From positions 1-51,328 of the forward strand of contig JAOXRT010000030.1 of the NCBI GenBank assembly GCA_025800365.1: a DNA stretch of 51,328 nucleotides, written 5' to 3'. The notes below the pieces were generated by a model. It searched no databases. It was not told where the DNA came from and saw nothing but the letters and a program-made list of their open reading frames with translations. The position numbers and the translations under genes were made by a program. Of this stretch, positions 1 to 9,136 are shown one piece after another. The DNA comes from Cellvibrionaceae bacterium. Lineage in GTDB: Bacteria; Pseudomonadota; Gammaproteobacteria; Pseudomonadales; Cellvibrionaceae. Numbering within the stretch: position 1 is the first letter of the stretch; every line of letters begins with the position of its first letter.

Positions 1-402
1 TAGCCCTTTAAGAATTATGGATTTAATAACGCCTTACACTAAGGATATGCCACAATCTTTTATGGCGCGAATGTTAAACCTTTTATTACTTTAACTCTAG
101 CTTATATAAGTCCATTTACTTGCACTGGATCAACTAAAAGCCTATCCCCTTCTCTATCGGCATTTACTCGGTAATAGTGAGATTCATTTACGCTAGACCA
201 AATTTAATAAGACACTAGTCTCCTGCATATCTGACCGGCTATTCTAGTTGTAGCTAGGGTTCTCAGGGGCGCAAAAAACGGCATCCATGCCAGCTCTCGT
301 CCTCATCCAATTCGGACAAGCCCTGAAAACCCTAGCTACAACTAGAACATCCTACGATTGGGGCAAATCCTACCCTGAAATAGTACCGCCAAGATCGAAG
401 GC
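1..402. other. Non-coding left edge with no gene seen
   Basis: No convincing coding region was found on either strand. The first 240 bases are AT-rich and show no clear signal. The rest is dominated by the inverted-repeat element at 242–347, annotated separately. Confidence 0.6.
242..347. repeat. Inverted-repeat element A (about 27-bp arms)
   Basis: Arms at 242–268 and 321–347 are reverse complements except for one position, which would be a G–U pair in RNA. Read on the minus strand, the 52-base centre contains a short hairpin with the loop ATGGAT between GGC and GCC. Element B at 888–988 has the same architecture and a related centre. Together they suggest a dispersed structured repeat family or a non-autonomous miniature element, not a simple terminator. 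Nothing recognisable is encoded in it. Confidence 0.75.
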
Positions 403-750
403 CTAGCAGGTAAAATTCATATCACTATTAAAGCAACATAATGCTTCTAAATCTTGATAAGGCTCCGGTGCCCAACACTCACGGCGAAAATCTTCATAGA
501 CCTGCCGAAAAGGAGTTTCAATTAAACTGGATTCATCCACCATAATCCGAGAAAAATCATTAGATTTCAAAACAATAAACAGATACTCAACACCCTGCTC
601 GTTGCTGTAAAAAACTGAATCCCAATAATATACCTTTTGCTCCATCTCGCTCTTCGGGAATTCAATATGTGATGTCATGTATTCCAGCAAAGCGTCAATC
701 TTTTCCCTTGCCCCTAGTTTAAGTGGAATTTTTAGCAACTTGGCTTCCAT
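403..750 (-). CDS. Small hypothetical protein (possibly DUF6176-like)
   Basis: A 115-residue soluble protein with no signal peptide or membrane segment. An AGGA ribosome-binding site lies six bases before the ATG. The pattern of a short strand (AKLLKIPLKLG), a helix, and then a strand ending YLFIVLKSND resembles small ferredoxin-like alpha/beta proteins such as the DUF6176 family. That is a fold-level impression, not an identification. It stands alone between two inverted-repeat elements, upstream of nothing obvious, and its function is unknown. The good ribosome-binding site and protein-like composition make it likely to be real. Confidence 0.6.
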   Translation of the reverse strand: MEAKLLKIPLKLGAREKIDALLEYMTSHIEFPKSEMEQKVYYWDSVFYSNEQGVEYLFIVLKSNDFSRIMVDESSLIETPFRQVYEDFRRECWAPEPYQDLEALCCFNSDMNFTC

Positions 751-887
751 CTTTAATCCTGTAAAAATCTAACACCTAAATGATTTTTATATACCAAATT
801 CAAAACCCGAAATACTCGCAACTTCTTATGACTTTGGGCAGGATTTCTATATAAGGGCTCTGCAATTTCTTCCCACACAGGTAAGAA

Positions 888-988
888 TCTGGGCTGGGGG
901 AGTGATTTGGAGTGACTAGGCTCCTGGATGGAACGGGTAGCTGCATGGACGCAGCATTCGGAACGGAAAATCACTCCCCCTGCCCAGA
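888..988. repeat. Inverted-repeat element B (21-bp arms)
   Basis: Arms at 888–908 and 968–988 are reverse complements with one mismatch. The centre carries an inner hairpin with stem GCTGC/GCAGC around the loop ATGGAC, matching the ATGGAT loop of element A at 242–347. The core TGGATG…AGCTG…CATGGAYGC is shared although the arm sequences differ completely. An open reading frame that crosses this element (753–974, minus) is therefore judged spurious. Confidence 0.75.
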
Positions 989-1015
989 GTCTGGTCAGCC
1001 TGCACAGTAGATAAA

Positions 1016-1054
1016 AACAAAAAACGCCACACTGGTTTCCCAGGGTGGCGTTTT
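1016..1054 (-). terminator. Rho-independent terminator of the cco operon
   Basis: On the minus strand a stem with ends ACGCCAC and GTGGCGT is followed at once by a run of T. It lies about 25 bases after the ccoP stop, at the end of the ccoNOQP operon. Confidence 0.85.
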
Positions 1055-1077
1055 AAGCTTGTTTGATTAATTAAAAA

Positions 1078-1974
1078 CTAATCTTGAGACAAGCTGTATA
1101 CATAAGCGGTCAACATGCGAATCTTGTCTTCACGTAGTTTGTCAGCCTGAGCTGGCATTACGTTAGCACGACCGGCACGAACAGAGTGACGGATACCTTC
1201 GCCAGTTCCTTCGTATAGCCAGATGCTATCAGTCAAGTTAGGCGCACCCAACATCTTGTTACCAGTACCATCAGGACCGTGACAAGCTACACAAGTGGTG
1301 TTGTAAACCTGCATACCTTTTTCTAGCTTAGAAGCGTCGTGCTCCTGGCCAGACATCTTCAGAACATACTCAGCAACAGCTACTACACCATCTTCACCGA
1401 TTACATCACCCCAAGGAGGCATTGCACCGTTACGACCGTGAGTAATACTCATTTCAATTTCAGCAGGCGTTCCACCGTACAACCAATCTTTATCGGTTAG
1501 GTTCGGGAAGCCCACGTTACCGCCACCATCAGCACCGTGACATACAGCACAGTTGTTAGCGAATAAACGAGTACCAATCTTCATGGCTTTAGGGTCAGCA
1601 GCAATATCTTCGATTTTCATGTCTTTATATTGACCGAAAGTCTCAGAGTATTTTGCATTGGCTTTTTCCATCTCAGCTTCCCACTGACCGACAGAAGTCC
1701 AACCTAAAACACCTTTCCAGTTACCTAGAGCTGGGTACATTACAAAATAGATAGCACCGAACACCAAAGTAATAACAAACATCTGGAACCACCACTTTGG
1801 AAGCGGGTTATCGTATTCCTGAATGCCGTCGTACTCGTGGCCAGTGGTTTCGTTTTCTGGATCGTCATCATCGCTAACAGCAACTTTCTTGTTCGCGAAC
1901 AAGACCCAGCAGATCAATACTAAGTTGGTTAAGGTTAATAAAATTACCCACCAACTCCAAAATGTAGTCAACAT
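1078..1974 (-). CDS. ccoP: cbb3-type cytochrome c oxidase subunit III (CcoP)
   Basis: Membrane-anchored dihaem cytochrome c that passes electrons to the CcoNO core of cbb3 oxidase. Two N-terminal hydrophobic segments (about residues 5–27 and 62–80) precede a periplasmic part with two haem c motifs, CAVCH (about 142–146) and CVACH (about 228–232). Each motif is followed by the usual MPPW or MPAQ axial-Met region. The ATG at 1974 is preferred over an in-frame TTG six bases upstream because AAGG lies nine bases before the ATG and too close to the TTG. About 298 residues is normal for the family. It is the last gene of ccoNOQP. The ccoGHIS assembly genes, often downstream, are not in the window. 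Confidence 0.96.
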   Translation of the reverse strand: MLTTFWSWWVILLTLTNLVLICWVLFANKKVAVSDDDDPENETTGHEYDGIQEYDNPLPKWWFQMFVITLVFGAIYFVMYPALGNWKGVLGWTSVGQWEAEMEKANAKYSETFGQYKDMKIEDIAADPKAMKIGTRLFANNCAVCHGADGGGNVGFPNLTDKDWLYGGTPAEIEMSITHGRNGAMPPWGDVIGEDGVVAVAEYVLKMSGQEHDASKLEKGMQVYNTTCVACHGPDGTGNKMLGAPNLTDSIWLYEGTGEGIRHSVRAGRANVMPAQADKLREDKIRMLTAYVYSLSQD

Positions 1975-1986
1975 ATTCAAATACCT

Positions 1987-2178
1987 TTATTCAGCGTTGC
2001 TGGACCGGGCGTCTTTCTCGGTCGACGCCTGTTGGTGATCAACTTCGTCGGCAAACGGTAAGTTTGCAGCTTCATCAAAGCCTTTTTTGCGCTTGCTGCT
2101 CCACAACCAAATCCAAGTTGCGATAAAGCAAATCATCAAAAAAACCGTTGAGATGCCACGCCAATCGTTAATATCCAT
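1987..2178 (-). CDS. ccoQ: cbb3-type oxidase subunit CcoQ
   Basis: A 63-residue small subunit with one membrane helix (about residues 9–26, FLMICFIATWIWLW) followed by a basic stop-transfer stretch (SSKRKKGF) and an acidic, hydrophilic tail. CcoQ stabilises the cbb3 complex and is not catalytic. Identity rests on size, topology and position between ccoO and ccoP, since the sequence itself is poorly conserved. It lies 17 bases after ccoO and about 12 before ccoP, consistent with one transcript. Confidence 0.92.
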   Translation of the reverse strand: MDINDWRGISTVFLMICFIATWIWLWSSKRKKGFDEAANLPFADEVDHQQASTEKDARSSNAE

Positions 2179-2195
2179 AACGCTCTACCCAGTGA

Positions 2196-2807
2196 TTAAC
2201 GCTTCTGTTTCAACAACAAACCCAGGTTCTGCAAGTAGGCAACCAAAGCTTGAACTTCGGTCTTACCTTTTACAGCTTCCTCGGCACCGGCAATATCTTC
2301 GTCGGTGTAAGGAACACCCAAGGTACGCAATGCTTCCATTTTCTTAGGAGTCACAGTGTGATCTAACACATTGTCAAACAGCCAAGGGAAAGCAGGCATA
2401 TTGGATTCAGGTACTACATTTCGTGGGTTGTATAAGTGCGCGCGGTGCCACTCATCAGAGTAACGACCACCTACACGGGCCAAGTCAGGACCAGTACGCT
2501 TAGAGCCCCACAAGAATGGGTAATCGTAAACAGACTCGCCTGCAACAGAGTAGTGACCATAACGCTCAGTTTCAGAACGGAATGGGCGAACCATCTGGGA
2601 GTGACATACGTTACAACCTTCACGGATGTAAATGTCACGACCTTCCAACTGCATAGCAGTGTAAGGCTTCAGGCCTTCGATAGGCTCAGTAGTTGCCTTG
2701 TTAAAAAACTGAGGCACGATTTCTACCAACGCACCGAAGCTGATGGCTACGACCATCAGAATCATCATCAGGCCGATATTCTTTTCTACTTTATCGTGAT
2801 TCTTCAC
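2196..2807 (-). CDS. ccoO: cbb3-type oxidase subunit II (CcoO)
   Basis: Monohaem cytochrome c subunit that relays electrons from CcoP to the catalytic subunit. An N-terminal membrane anchor (about residues 11–32) is followed by the haem motif CNVCHS (C65, C68, H69) in the family-typical context [15 protein letters not shown]. Translation starts at GTG, with AGGAGAG six bases upstream. At 203 residues it has the normal length. It follows ccoN in the operon after a short gap. Confidence 0.97.
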   Translation of the reverse strand: MKNHDKVEKNIGLMMILMVVAISFGALVEIVPQFFNKATTEPIEGLKPYTAMQLEGRDIYIREGCNVCHSQMVRPFRSETERYGHYSVAGESVYDYPFLWGSKRTGPDLARVGGRYSDEWHRAHLYNPRNVVPESNMPAFPWLFDNVLDHTVTPKKMEALRTLGVPYTDEDIAGAEEAVKGKTEVQALVAYLQNLGLLLKQKR

Positions 2808-2825
2808 GGTTATCTCTCCTCTACC

Positions 2826-4268
2826 TTAAGCCGACTGAGGCTGCGCAGCAGCAGCGTTATCAGATTCAGCTTGGAATGTACGGTAGGTGTTGTAGGCCAT
2901 AAACAGCATGCCACCTAAGAAGATTGCACCACCTAGTACACGCACATAGTGACCTGGGTAACTGGCTTCTACAGATTCTACGAAGCTATAGGTCAAGGTA
3001 CCGTCAGCGTTAAATGCACGCCACATCAAACCTTGCATGATGCCGTTCACCCACATAGAGGCGATGTACAAAACAGTACCGATAGTCGCCATCCAGAAGT
3101 GCAAGTTAACCAGCTTCACGCTCCACATTTCTTTGCGACCTAGCAAAGCAGGAATCAAGTGGTAAAGAGCACCGATAGATACCATCGCAACCCAGCCAAG
3201 TGCACCAGAGTGTACGTGACCAACAGTCCAGTCAGTGTAGTGAGACAAAGCGTTTACAGTCTTGATAGACATCATTGGGCCTTCGAAGGTAGACATACCG
3301 TAGAAAGACAGAGATACCACCAAGAAACGAAGAGTTGGGTCAGTGCGCAATTTGTGCCATGCACCAGACAAAGTCATGATACCGTTGATCATTCCACCCC
3401 AAGATGGAGCCAATAGGATCAAAGACATCACCATACCAACACCCTGGGTCCAATCTGGCAATGCAGTGTAGTGCAAGTGGTGAGGACCAGCCCAAATGTA
3501 TAGGGAGATCAAAGCCCAGAAGTGGATGATGGATAGACGATACGAGTAAACAGGACGCTCAGCCTGCTTAGGTACGAAGTAGTACATAATGCCCAAGAAA
3601 CCTGCAGTTAGGAAGAAACCTACCGCATTGTGACCGTACCACCACTGGATCATCGCATCCATGGCACCTGCATAAGCAGAGTACGACTTGGTCAAGGTTA
3701 CTGGGATAGCCGCAGAGTTAACTACGTGTAATATCGCAACCGTTAGAATAAAGGCACCGAAGAACCAGTTCGCTACATAAATGTGCGAGGTCTTGCGCTT
3801 AATAATAGTGCCGAAGAACACGATACCGTAAGACACCCATACCAAGGTGATCAAGATATCGATTGGCCATTCTAGCTCAGCGTATTCTTTTGAAGAGGTC
3901 ATACCCAAAGGCAGCGTAATTGCGGCCAATAGAATAACCAATTGCCAACCCCAGAAGGTGAATGGGACTAAGAACCCACCAAACAAGGTTGCCTGACAGG
4001 TACGCTGTACCACGTAGTATGACGTTGCAAACAAGGCACAACCACCAAATGCGAAGATAACCGCATTAGTGTGCAATGGACGCAAGCGACCAAAGTGTGA
4101 GAAAGGTTGCATAATGTCATTCAGTTGCGGCCAGGCTAGCTGCGACGCGATCAGTACGCCCACCGTCATTCCGACCACGCCCCAAACGACGGTCATCACG
4201 GCGAATTTACGTACTATATCGTAGTTGTATGCCGGCTGTTCACCAGCGGTTGCCAAGTTACTACTCAT
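2826..4268 (-). CDS. ccoN: cbb3-type cytochrome c oxidase subunit I (CcoN)
   Basis: Catalytic, haem b/b3- and copper-containing subunit that reduces oxygen and pumps protons. It is a polytopic membrane protein with the family's conserved His-rich segments, including [27 protein letters not shown] and [14 protein letters not shown]. The start at 4268 ([10 protein letters not shown], 480 residues) is preferred over an upstream in-frame start at 4322, because AGGAAAG lies six bases before the ATG and 480 residues matches known CcoN lengths. It is first in ccoNOQP, with an FNR/Anr-type box upstream. Confidence 0.97.
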   Translation of the reverse strand: MSSNLATAGEQPAYNYDIVRKFAVMTVVWGVVGMTVGVLIASQLAWPQLNDIMQPFSHFGRLRPLHTNAVIFAFGGCALFATSYYVVQRTCQATLFGGFLVPFTFWGWQLVILLAAITLPLGMTSSKEYAELEWPIDILITLVWVSYGIVFFGTIIKRKTSHIYVANWFFGAFILTVAILHVVNSAAIPVTLTKSYSAYAGAMDAMIQWWYGHNAVGFFLTAGFLGIMYYFVPKQAERPVYSYRLSIIHFWALISLYIWAGPHHLHYTALPDWTQGVGMVMSLILLAPSWGGMINGIMTLSGAWHKLRTDPTLRFLVVSLSFYGMSTFEGPMMSIKTVNALSHYTDWTVGHVHSGALGWVAMVSIGALYHLIPALLGRKEMWSVKLVNLHFWMATIGTVLYIASMWVNGIMQGLMWRAFNADGTLTYSFVESVEASYPGHYVRVLGGAIFLGGMLFMAYNTYRTFQAESDNAAAAQPQSA

Positions 4269-4386
4269 AGCGACTTTCCTAATTGATTTTAAGAATTGAG
4301 GATTCTTTTTTCGACCTAACAACGCCTCAAAACTCCTAGGGAGTGTTTTCGGCTGTCATTGGATACTTCTTTAATTACCCCAATGC

Positions 4387-4435
4387 ACCGCAAATTATCT
4401 ACGATGTCAGGTTTTTATCACTTGATTCCGATCAA
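4387..4435 (-). promoter_or_regulatory. FNR/Anr-dependent promoter of ccoNOQP
   Basis: TTGATTCCGATCAA at 4422–4435 is a perfect TTGAT-N4-ATCAA palindrome. On the minus strand a GATAAT -10 element lies at 4394–4399, placing the expected start near 4387. The centre of the box is then about 41.5 bases upstream, the class II activator position for FNR/CRP proteins. The predicted untranslated leader to the ccoN start is about 120 bases. Low-oxygen induction is an inference from this geometry. Confidence 0.8.
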
Positions 4436-4546
4436 TAAGACCAGTCAGCCAGCTAAAAAAGGGCCAGTCTAGGCAAAGAAGTTGGCTGAACACGGTCTGC
4501 CCTTCCGTCCATGGAGTATGGGCTAATTATTTGCTGTTGCCAGCTT

Positions 4547-5770
4547 TTATAGATTATTTCGACCCTTATCGGCCGCAATTCGTAAACGCAGAGAGTTCAG
4601 GCGAATAAAGCCCTCAGCATCTTTCTGGTCATAGGCGCCTGCATCATCTTCAAAGGTCGCAATTGCCTCATCGAACAGACTATCAGCACTGCGGCGACCT
4701 ACTACCGACACACTGCCTTTGTATAGTTTTACGCGAACATCGCCATTCACATGTTGCTGGCTTTCATCGATAGCCGCTTGCAACATTTTGCGCTCAGGGC
4801 TCCACCAGTAACCGTTATAGATCAAATCGGCATATTTTGGCATCAACTCATCTTTAAGGTGAGCCGCTTCGCGATCTAGGGTAAGTGATTCAATACCACG
4901 GTGAGCCTTCAGCATAATGGTGCCACCCGGAGTTTCATAACAACCACGTGACTTCATGCCCACATAACGATTCTCTACGATATCCAAACGGCCAACACCG
5001 TTCTCGCCACCCACTTTGTTTAGATATTCCAAAACCGTCGCAGGGCTCATAGCTTCGCCATTGATAGCAACAATATCGCCCTTCTCGTAGGTCAGCTCTA
5101 GGTAAGTAGGCTCATCTGGCGCCTCTTCTGGAGAGACACTCCAACGCCACATTTCGGCATCATTAGCTTCCCACCAAGGATCTTCCAAATTGCCACCTTC
5201 ATAAGAGATATGTAGCAAGTTAGCGTCCATTGAATAGGGAGATTTTTTCTTACTGCTGGCGAAGTCCACAGGGATGTTGTGATCTTCGCAATATTTCATC
5301 AGGGTTTCGCGGGAAGTTAGATCCCACTCACGCCAAGGCGCAATTACCTGAATACCTGGCTTAAGGGCGTAAGCGCCTAGCTCGAAACGAACCTGGTCAT
5401 TACCTTTACCGGTCGCACCATGGGAGATAGCATCAGCGCCGGTTTCATTAGCAATTTCAATCAAGCGCTTAGCAATTAGCGGGCGGGCAATTGAAGTACC
5501 TAGCAGGTACTCGCCTTCATAAATAGTGTTGGCGCGGAACATTGGAAAAACGAAATCGCGGGCGAACTCTTCGCGCAAGTCATCAATATAGATCTCTTTT
5601 ACGCCTAGCGCTTCCGCTTTAGCTCGAGCTGGTTCTACTTCTTCGCCCTGGCCGATATCAGCGGTAAACGTTACCACTTCGCAGTTATAGGTTTCTTGCA
5701 ACCAGCGCACGATGACCGAGGTGTCTAAACCACCGGAATAGGCCAACACTACTTTTTTTACTGAGGACAT
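4547..5770 (-). CDS. argG: Argininosuccinate synthase
   Basis: Condenses citrulline and aspartate, using ATP, in the seventh step of arginine synthesis. The N-terminal pyrophosphatase loop AYSGGLDTS (residues 10–18) binds ATP. Conserved family stretches such as [14 protein letters not shown] and the [11 protein letters not shown] region are present. At 407 residues it is full length, and GGGAGA precedes the ATG. It lies next to motY as in Pseudomonas. argD and argF, which supply its pathway, are encoded about 28 kb away on the other strand. Confidence 0.97.
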   Translation of the reverse strand: MSSVKKVVLAYSGGLDTSVIVRWLQETYNCEVVTFTADIGQGEEVEPARAKAEALGVKEIYIDDLREEFARDFVFPMFRANTIYEGEYLLGTSIARPLIAKRLIEIANETGADAISHGATGKGNDQVRFELGAYALKPGIQVIAPWREWDLTSRETLMKYCEDHNIPVDFASSKKKSPYSMDANLLHISYEGGNLEDPWWEANDAEMWRWSVSPEEAPDEPTYLELTYEKGDIVAINGEAMSPATVLEYLNKVGGENGVGRLDIVENRYVGMKSRGCYETPGGTIMLKAHRGIESLTLDREAAHLKDELMPKYADLIYNGYWWSPERKMLQAAIDESQQHVNGDVRVKLYKGSVSVVGRRSADSLFDEAIATFEDDAGAYDQKDAEGFIRLNSLRLRIAADKGRNNL

Positions 5771-5955
5771 AATTGTCTCCCGCTATGGATCGATAACTTT
5801 GGCTCGCCAAAAACAAGCCTTGCTTAATAGCCCTGTGATTAGCAGAGGCCCATGGCTGTTACTCGCCATTTCGTTATGCAGTCTCTATCTGCTAGTCAAA
5901 TTTTGAACGATATCGCCGAAAACAAGGGTTTTCGCGCCTAAAATTTGGCGCACGT

Positions 5956-5984
5956 ATTATACATAGAGGGATAAATATTTCACA
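5956..5984 (-). promoter_or_regulatory. Possible argG promoter with weak ARG-box-like site
   Basis: A perfect TATAAT (minus strand, 5956–5961) lies about 190 bases before argG. It is preceded by an AT-rich partial palindrome, TGTGAAATATTTATCCC (5967–5983), that loosely resembles an ARG operator. The -35 match is poor and the operator is incomplete, so only the -10 element is reasonably supported. Confidence 0.35.
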
Positions 5985-6078
5985 GAACTATCCCTAAAAT
6001 TAGCGCAAAACAACTACACTTTTTGGGGTATCTGCGTTCAAGCATCACTAGAAACCGCGCTGCGAGAAAAGCTAAGCG

Positions 6079-7005
6079 CTAGCGTGAAGCCATATCCAAG
6101 GAGACTTCGCCCTTCTCTAGGCGAACGGTTACACGACGATTTACAGCACGCCCTTTAGCGGTGCTATTGCTCGCTACCGGGTAGCGCTCACCGTGCCAGC
6201 GTATCTGAATTTTATCTTTATCTAAGCCCGCGCGTAGCAAGTACTCCGCCACCTGCTCGGCGCGCTTTTTAGACAATTCTAGATTTTCAGCCATGATACC
6301 GCGGCTATCGGTATGCCCATCAATATAGTAGGTGGTTACTTCTGAGTCAGCCTTGGCGTAAACGACAACCTTATCAAGCGACGCCCTCTGCTGCTTACTT
6401 AGAGTCTCTTTGGAGCCACCGAAATAAAGTGTTGTACGTTCAACCTGATCGAAATTCACAGGCAGAAGGCTGGATACGCAGCCAATATAGTCATCATACA
6501 CCGGGCGGTAATTCATCGAATTAAAGGCCACAGACAGCGACTCACTATCTCCGTACCACGGCTTACGGGTAATAACTACCTGCTGGCCCTTACCCAGTTC
6601 AGCCATAATACGCTCAGCTAGTTTAGGCCCAAGAGTTACCGGCCGCTTGGATTCAACGACATCTATATAACCAAGATTCGTCACCGCAGAACGCGGCTTC
6701 CAGACAGGCCCTGTTATTTGTAAAGAGCCGCGTCCGCGCTTGAAGAATACACTCTTTGTATCTAGGAAAAATTGCTGCCTTTCCCCTGCCCTGCGGTAAA
6801 ACACCACCTGCCCATACTGAGGCACCATTTGGCTCATGCGGCATTCAAAAATAGAGGACTCACTCTCCCAGCTAGACTGGTCAAAGCCAGCCTCAAAGCG
6901 CATAGCCTCGGCATTTGAGACAAGCAGGAAACACAAAAATAGAGTCAGGCATAGCACCGGCTGCAGCAAATCAAGGCGACGATTAGATTTAAACGACTGC
7001 GACAT
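6079..7005 (-). CDS. motY: MotY-like sodium-type flagellar motor protein (OmpA family)
   Basis: MotY forms the periplasmic T ring that anchors the MotX/stator complex of polar sodium-driven flagella to peptidoglycan. Residues 1–34 are a signal peptide ending NAEA. The middle is the MotY-specific domain. About residues 210–295 are an OmpA-like peptidoglycan-binding domain with the signature DGHTDSRG…NLELSKKRA…NRRVTV. It is a 308-residue protein. The assignment over a generic OmpA-like protein rests on the N-terminal domain and the argG–motY–pyrC–rnt order shared with P. aeruginosa. It is divergent from pyrC. No other flagellar gene is in the window. Confidence 0.88.
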   Translation of the reverse strand: MSQSFKSNRRLDLLQPVLCLTLFLCFLLVSNAEAMRFEAGFDQSSWESESSIFECRMSQMVPQYGQVVFYRRAGERQQFFLDTKSVFFKRGRGSLQITGPVWKPRSAVTNLGYIDVVESKRPVTLGPKLAERIMAELGKGQQVVITRKPWYGDSESLSVAFNSMNYRPVYDDYIGCVSSLLPVNFDQVERTTLYFGGSKETLSKQQRASLDKVVVYAKADSEVTTYYIDGHTDSRGIMAENLELSKKRAEQVAEYLLRAGLDKDKIQIRWHGERYPVASNSTAKGRAVNRRVTVRLEKGEVSLDMASR

Positions 7006-7159
7006 TAGCCCACACCCCTAATATACATTCAATAACTGAAGCTTAGACTAAGAATATCGGCACACAGCTGATGTGCTTTAGGCCCAATTTTGGTAGGATG
7101 CCGCGACAAAGAACTATAGTTATCACCATTAGCCTGAATACTGCTAGCAAGGAACCTTA

Positions 7160-8194
7160 ATGAGCCAACGCTTAACCATCTGCCGCCCAGACGACTGGCA
7201 TATCCACCTACGAGATGGAGTCGCTTTAGAACACACCGTTAGGGATGCCTCGCGCTACTTTGGCCGTGCCATTGTCATGCCCAATTTGGTTCCTCCAGTG
7301 CTCAATGCAGAACAAGCGCTTGCCTATAAGGGTCGCATCCAAGCTAATCGCCCAGAGGGCTCTCAATTCGAACCATTAATGGTGCTATACCTCACTGATA
7401 ACACGAGCGCAGAAGATATTGCGGCAGCGAAGGCTGCTGGCATTGTCGCCTGCAAGCTTTACCCTGCAGGAGCCACCACGAACTCTGATTCAGGCGTTAC
7501 CGATATTAAAAATATCTATCCAGCTTTAGAGGCCATGCAAAAGCACGGCATTCGCTTTTGTCTGCACGGCGAGGTGACCGATAGCAGTATCGACATCTTT
7601 GATAGAGAGCAGCGTTTTATTGATTCAACATTAAAGCAGCTCAATCAAGATTTCCCTGAGCTAAAAATGATTTTAGAGCATATCACCACCAAAGATGCGG
7701 CCGACTTCGTAAACGCCGCAGGCGATAATATGGCGGCTACCATTACCGCCCACCACCTGCTGTACAATCGCAACCATATGTTGGCTGGAGGCATCCGACC
7801 ACACTATTACTGCCTACCCATTCTAAAACGATCAACTCACCAAGAAGCACTTGTCGAGGCAGCCTGCAGCGGTAGCCCTAAATTCTTCCTTGGTACGGAT
7901 TCAGCACCGCATGCTAAACACGCCAAAGAAGCCGCATGCGGTTGCGCTGGTGCCTATACGGCTTTTGCAGCCATCGAAATGTATGCCGAGGCTTTTGAAG
8001 AAGCCAACGCTCTCGACAAGCTAGAAGGCTTCGCCAGTCACTTTGGTCCTGATTTTTATGGCCTTGACAGACATAACGATACCATCACTCTAGTTAGAGA
8101 AGACTGGTTGGTACCGGATAGCATGAATTTTGGTGACAGCGATCTTGTCCCACTAAGAGCCGGCGAAACCTTGCGCTGGCGCGTTGCCGATTAA
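7160..8194 (+). CDS. pyrC: Dihydroorotase
   Basis: Zinc metalloenzyme that cyclises carbamoyl aspartate to dihydroorotate in pyrimidine synthesis. It is the class II (PyrC) type at 344 residues. It shows the metal-binding [10 protein letters not shown] near the N terminus, the carboxylated lysine context [12 protein letters not shown], further His ligands in CLHGEV and LEHITTKDA, and the catalytic Asp in [14 protein letters not shown] lies six bases before the ATG. rnt follows 25 bases later, probably on the same transcript. Confidence 0.97.
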   Translation: MSQRLTICRPDDWHIHLRDGVALEHTVRDASRYFGRAIVMPNLVPPVLNAEQALAYKGRIQANRPEGSQFEPLMVLYLTDNTSAEDIAAAKAAGIVACKLYPAGATTNSDSGVTDIKNIYPALEAMQKHGIRFCLHGEVTDSSIDIFDREQRFIDSTLKQLNQDFPELKMILEHITTKDAADFVNAAGDNMAATITAHHLLYNRNHMLAGGIRPHYYCLPILKRSTHQEALVEAACSGSPKFFLGTDSAPHAKHAKEAACGCAGAYTAFAAIEMYAEAFEEANALDKLEGFASHFGPDFYGLDRHNDTITLVREDWLVPDSMNFGDSDLVPLRAGETLRWRVAD

Positions 8195-8219
8195 CAGTAT
8201 TAGAATTTAAGGAGCCAGT

Positions 8220-8879
8220 GTGGCAGTCATGAGCCCGGCCGAAGAAACACCGGAAATTAAAACTCTTTTTGCGCAGCGCTTTCGCGGTTTTTTGCCCGTA
8301 ATTGTTGACGTAGAAACAGGTGGTTTTAACGCAGAAACAGACGCACTACTCGAAGTGGCAGCGGTGACCCTTCGCATGGACGAAGATGGCCTTTTGCATC
8401 GCGACGAAACATTTGACTGCCACCTAGACCCTTTTGAAGGCGCCAATATCGAACAATCTGCCCTCGACTTTACCGGTATTGACCCTTCGAGCCCTGAGCG
8501 CGATGCGCAACCAGAAATGTTTGCTCTACCTGAGATTTTTTCTGCCATTCGAAAAGCCGTAAAAGCAAACGGCTGTACCCGAGCGGTCATGGTGGCACAC
8601 AATGCTCATTTTGACTTAGGGTTTATCAATGCCGCTGCAGATCGCTGTCAAATAAAACGCAACCCTTTCCATCCTTTCTCTTGCTTTGACACAGCAACCT
8701 TAGCTGGCCTCGCCTTTGGCCAAACTGTACTTGCCAAAGCCTGCATTGCAGCCGGCATGGAATTTAGTAACAGCGAAGCTCATAGCGCCGCTTATGATGC
8801 TGAAAAAACTGCCGACCTTTTTTGCCTAATAGTCAACAAATGGCAAAGTATGGGCGGCTGGCCACTACCGCAAGAATAA
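8220..8879 (+). CDS. rnt: Ribonuclease T
   Basis: DEDDh-family 3'–5' exonuclease that trims tRNA and other stable RNA 3' ends. The catalytic residues are visible: D30 and E32 in IVDVETGG, D132 in HNAHFDLGF, and H188 and D193 in [14 protein letters not shown]. At 219 residues it has the usual length. The start is taken as GTG at 8220 because AAGGAG (8209–8214) is ideally placed for it; an ATG nine bases further on is the alternative. It ends the pyrC–rnt unit and is the last backbone gene before the 19-kb accessory stretch. Confidence 0.95.
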   Translation: MAVMSPAEETPEIKTLFAQRFRGFLPVIVDVETGGFNAETDALLEVAAVTLRMDEDGLLHRDETFDCHLDPFEGANIEQSALDFTGIDPSSPERDAQPEMFALPEIFSAIRKAVKANGCTRAVMVAHNAHFDLGFINAAADRCQIKRNPFHPFSCFDTATLAGLAFGQTVLAKACIAAGMEFSNSEAHSAAYDAEKTADLFCLIVNKWQSMGGWPLPQE

Positions 8880-8893
8880 AAATCACCTAAATT

Positions 8894-8918
8894 AAAGCCC
8901 TAATTTCACTAGGGCTTT
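8894..8918. terminator. Rho-independent terminator after rnt
   Basis: AAAGCCCTA at 8894–8902 pairs with TAGGGCTTT at 8910–8918, 15 bases after the rnt stop. It marks the right edge of the conserved argG–rnt block. Confidence 0.8.
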
Positions 8919-9136
8919 GGTGATACTTCTTTCACCAATCCCCCGAGCACGCAAAATTTTATTTCAAACTGCGACACAAACTTGTTTCAGCTTCTACCAT
9001 TAATAAAAACTAATATTTTTACTCCCAAATACAGCTGCCAGCTCAATCAATTTTTGCTTGCCGAGATTTTGTCCATTTCAAATTCCCATCCTATAGTGAT
9101 ATTTAGAACAAAATTTATTTACTTAGGGTGATCTCT

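Noticed and set aside
753-974. 73-codon minus-strand reading frame
   Set aside because: It overlaps inverted-repeat element B and has no convincing ribosome-binding site; its composition follows the repeat.
9040-9067. Possible flagellar sigma (FliA) promoter before the chemoreceptor gene
   Set aside because: GCCGAGAT matches the -10 in six of eight positions, but no TAAA element lies at the required 15-base spacing.
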